Source: Strigamia acuminata (Eukaryota > Arthropoda > Chilopoda > Geophilomorpha > Linotaeniidae). From it: a DNA stretch of 64,000 nt. Below the pieces are notes generated by a model. The model searched no databases, was not told where the DNA came from, and saw only the letters and a list, made by a program, of their open reading frames with translations. Every line of letters begins with the position of its first letter. Position 1 is the stretch's first letter. The position numbers and the translations under genes were made by a program. This document shows positions 63,134-64,000 of the stretch, in pieces. The DNA is taken from contig OX442321.1 of assembly GCA_949358305.1 (NCBI GenBank), positions 1,984,001 through 2,048,000 on the forward strand, in the 5' to 3' direction.

Positions 63134-64000
63134 AGTCAAAATTTATGATAAAAAAATGTAATAATATTTTTACAAAAAACTGGAATAACCAAGGGAATAA
63201 CTGACAACTGTAAATAAATCGAGAAATAAATGTTCCACATTGAAATTGTCGGAAATTGTCGTTGAAATTGTCCGTATCGGAGGAAATTATACCTGCGCAC
63301 CTCGCTGCGCGGTATCTGCGCATGCGCATTTATGATTTAGCGCGAACTTCAAATTAATCCCGGAATTCAACATTGTTCGCAATTGTGATTGAGTTGGATT
63401 GCGTGCTATTTTACCTCGTATTTTACTTTATCCTATTAAAGGTAAGACTTTTGCGGATTATTATTTTCTCATTGATTATTTTTATGATGCTTTTCGTTCC
63501 AACTACAGGTTCCTCTGGCAAGTTCCATTCATACGACCATACGAAAATTGTTACGAAAGTCGACGATTTTTTTAGCGCTACGGTGAAATTCGAGTCAAAC
63601 TTGAATTGAAATTGAATTGAAATTGAATAATTAGTACGGTAACAGATTATGAACTAAGTGCGCGTTAATTTGATATTTCGGAAAAGCTATTTCTATTGAT
63701 ATCGGTTGAAATATACGTATGGCGACGTATGGGCTATTTCGGGCTATTTTCACCGATTTTGGTTGAAATGATCGCCAAATTCCTACTAAAAAAAATGTTC
63801 CTTATTCCACAAGAAAATATATTATTCGTTTTTTTTATTCTAATGAAAAAAAAATCTGATTTGATTTACTACTAACTTGTAAGTTATTAATTTAAAGGAA
63901 AATGAAACTCTTTAAAATTTGTAATTAGCAAAATAAGATCTTTTTTTTTTGTTTTTTTTTATTAAATTTGAGTATGGATTATAAATAAAACAAAATAAAT
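63134..64000. other. Non-coding stretch to window end, no gene seen
   Basis: A CG-containing patch at about 63290-63345 (CTCGCTGCGCGGTATC) and small A/T runs. Small frames such as 63373-63609 show no known motif and no THUMPD3 resemblance. Confidence 0.4.

Overview
This is a eukaryotic, almost certainly metazoan, nuclear window. Intergenic DNA is AT-rich and full of simple repeats and short transposons. The genes carry GT-AG spliceosomal introns, many under 100 bp. Three conserved animal genes are recognisable: the mitochondrial calcium uniporter (MCU), RNA polymerase III subunit RPC4 (POLR3D) and the tRNA guanine-N2 methyltransferase THUMPD3. The MCU transmembrane region looks most like protostome/arthropod MCU as I remember it, so an invertebrate, possibly an arthropod, is my best guess; this is inference from recall.

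Layout. 1-24 kb: no convincing protein-coding gene. It holds a 23-bp satellite block, several non-autonomous DNA transposons whose terminal inverted repeats and target-site duplications can be read directly (hAT-type with 8-bp TSDs, piggyBac-type with TTAA, mariner-type with TA), 5S-rRNA-derived SINE-like pieces, and a possible LTR remnant near 12.1 kb. 24.0-25.2 kb: a GC-rich single-exon gene on the minus strand for a 378-residue protein I do not recognise. 25.2-31.6 kb: AT-rich minisatellites and transposon debris. 31.7-36.0 kb: MCU, plus strand, six exons. 37.9-39.5 kb: POLR3D, minus strand, eight exons, tail-to-tail with MCU. 40.8-48.55 kb: a tandem duplication carrying a Gln/His/Met-rich exon-like sequence on the minus strand; its second copy is split by an intact Ty1/copia retrotransposon (43842-48509). 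49.06-59.64 kb: a G-run satellite (about 12-13-bp ATCGGGGGAAAA units) split by a second, unrelated and very young copia-type element (50344-57224). 60.5-61.4 kb onward: the first four exons of THUMPD3, whose next intron contains a hAT-type element and a truncated pogo/Tigger transposase; the remaining exons are not in the window.

Most notable points: the two copia-type elements both match initiator tRNA-Met, but opposite parts of it (an internal anticodon-arm site like Drosophila copia in one, the ordinary 3' end in the other). The second element has a long leader with three stem-loops and a DCG instead of DSG/DTG protease motif. THUMPD3 exon 2 has CG where an AG acceptor is expected. The MCU exon 2 acceptor abuts a TTTA microsatellite. 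The G-run satellite preserves both a sequence gradient at its edge and higher-order repeats.

The cellular genes do not form an operon or pathway; they are neighbours in a repeat-rich genome.
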